From contig JADKGW010000002.1 of NCBI GenBank assembly GCA_016722075.1, positions 1,054,001 through 1,118,000 of the forward strand: a stretch of DNA of 64,000 nucleotides, in the 5' to 3' direction. Origin of the DNA: Candidatus Kouleothrix ribensis. Lineage in GTDB: Bacteria > Chloroflexota > Chloroflexia > Chloroflexales > Roseiflexaceae. This document shows, in pieces, positions 63,538 through 64,000 of this stretch. The notes below the pieces were generated by a model. The model did no database searches. It saw only the letters and a list, made by a program, of their open reading frames with translations, and was not told the DNA's origin. A program made the translations under genes and the position numbers. Every line of letters starts with the position of its first letter. Position 1 is the first letter of the stretch.

Positions 63538-64000
63538 CTACTGTTTAAACCGCGAACTGGCTGCCGGTGGAGCAGCGGCACACACCGCGTGGTACAGCTC
63601 CTCGGCCTGCTGCGCCAGCACGGCCTTCGAGAAACGCTGCTCGGCCACCTGGCGCGCAGCCGCGCCCAGCCGCCGCCGGCCGGCCGGATCGGCCAGCAGG
63701 GCCACCATGCGCCGCGCAAACCCGCTGATCGTCGGCTCGAGCGCCCCATTCACGCCATCGCTGATGATGTCGGGCGTGCCGCCGGTGGGCATGGCCAGCA
63801 TCGCCGCGCCACACGCGCCGGCCTCGAGTGGCACGCGGCTCAGCGGCTCGCCCCAGGCCGAGGGGAACAGCAGCAGCTCGCAGCCGCCGATCAGGCGCAA
63901 CACTTCGTCGTGCGGCACCCAGCCCAGGAAGTGCGCGTGGATGCCTAGCGCGGCCAGCTCGCGCTCGAGCATGGGCCGTAGCGGCCCATCGCCGGCCACT
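63538..64000 (-). CDS. Glycosyltransferase family 1/4, partial
   Basis: The C-terminal part of a GT-B glycosyltransferase cut by the right edge of the window; 153 residues are visible and the frame stays open to the end. GT1-type donor site: HFLGWVPHDEVLRLIGGCEL, FPSAWGEPLSRVPLEAGACG and GGTPDIISDGVNG. Conserved acidic pair for the nucleotide sugar lies in EPLSRVPLEAG. Convergent with the cupredoxin gene. Confidence 0.85.
   Translation of the reverse strand, partial: VAGDGPLRPMLERELAALGIHAHFLGWVPHDEVLRLIGGCELLLFPSAWGEPLSRVPLEAGACGAAMLAMPTGGTPDIISDGVNGALEPTISGFARRMVALLADPAGRRRLGAAARQVAEQRFSKAVLAQQAEELYHAVCAAAPPAASSRFKQ

Overview
The window is a GC-rich, tightly packed bacterial chromosome segment of about 64 kb. 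I read it as Chloroflexota, probably class Chloroflexia near Roseiflexus or Kouleothrix. This is an inference from the gene set: an nuoABCDIHJKLMMN operon with two nuoM genes and no nuoEFG, FHA proteins, RskA-type regulation, an isoamylase-type GlgX, selA, and cell-wall-type LPxTG proteins. No 16S rRNA is present to confirm it.

Layout. 1-3.9 kb (minus): M42 aminopeptidase, nadD, a membrane protein with a small partner, and a lipoprotein. 4.7-8.5 kb (plus): rho, a zinc-ribbon AIM24 protein and two FHA proteins. 8.6-23 kb (plus): a twelve-gene complex I operon with a good promoter and a terminator. 23-27.5 kb (minus): an M20 amidohydrolase, then an alpha/beta hydrolase coupled to a GH2 glycosidase. 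27.9-33.7 kb (plus): a degenerate M20 protein, tRNA-Met, a STAS protein and a C25-type peptidase. 33.7-36.3 kb (minus): glgX and a DUF2809 protein. 36.7-44.6 kb (plus): a class III aminotransferase, an ABC solute-binding lipoprotein, VanZ, adenosine deaminase, an M20 dipeptidase and dprA, with a 33-residue RiPP-precursor-like gene on the minus strand in one gap. 44.9-50.4 kb (minus): tRNA-Thr(TGT), then tRNA-Tyr, tRNA-Thr(GGT), tuf, secE, nusG, rplK, rplA, rplJ, rplL. 50.5-54.4 kb: small proteins, a dynamin-like GTPase and a PfkB kinase. 54.4-60 kb (minus): a zinc-ribbon protein, selA, a CHAT-LysM-NodB fusion and a glycosyltransferase. 60.3-63.5 kb (plus): ECF sigma factor, RskA-like anti-sigma, a DUF7282 LPxTG protein and a cupredoxin-DUF7282 protein. 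A glycosyltransferase is cut by the right edge.

How the genes work together. The plus-strand block is energy conservation (complex I). The minus-strand 45-50 kb block is the translation core under one consensus promoter. Peptidases, a solute-binding protein, GlgX and GH2 suggest scavenging and storage metabolism. The sigma/anti-sigma pair sits directly upstream of two exported proteins that share a recently duplicated domain.

Unusual features. Arrays of 7- or 8-base words arranged as inverted repeats lie in many gaps (four in the nuo operon, several around tuf and the ribosomal genes), each locus with its own word, and one such array sits in frame inside the GH2 gene. Two nearly identical 142-bp MITE-like elements lie 30 kb apart in opposite orientation. 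tuf carries two compensating frameshifts. One M20 homologue has lost most of its active site. The CHAT-LysM-NodB fusion and the orphan RiPP-like peptide are the best candidates for undescribed biology.
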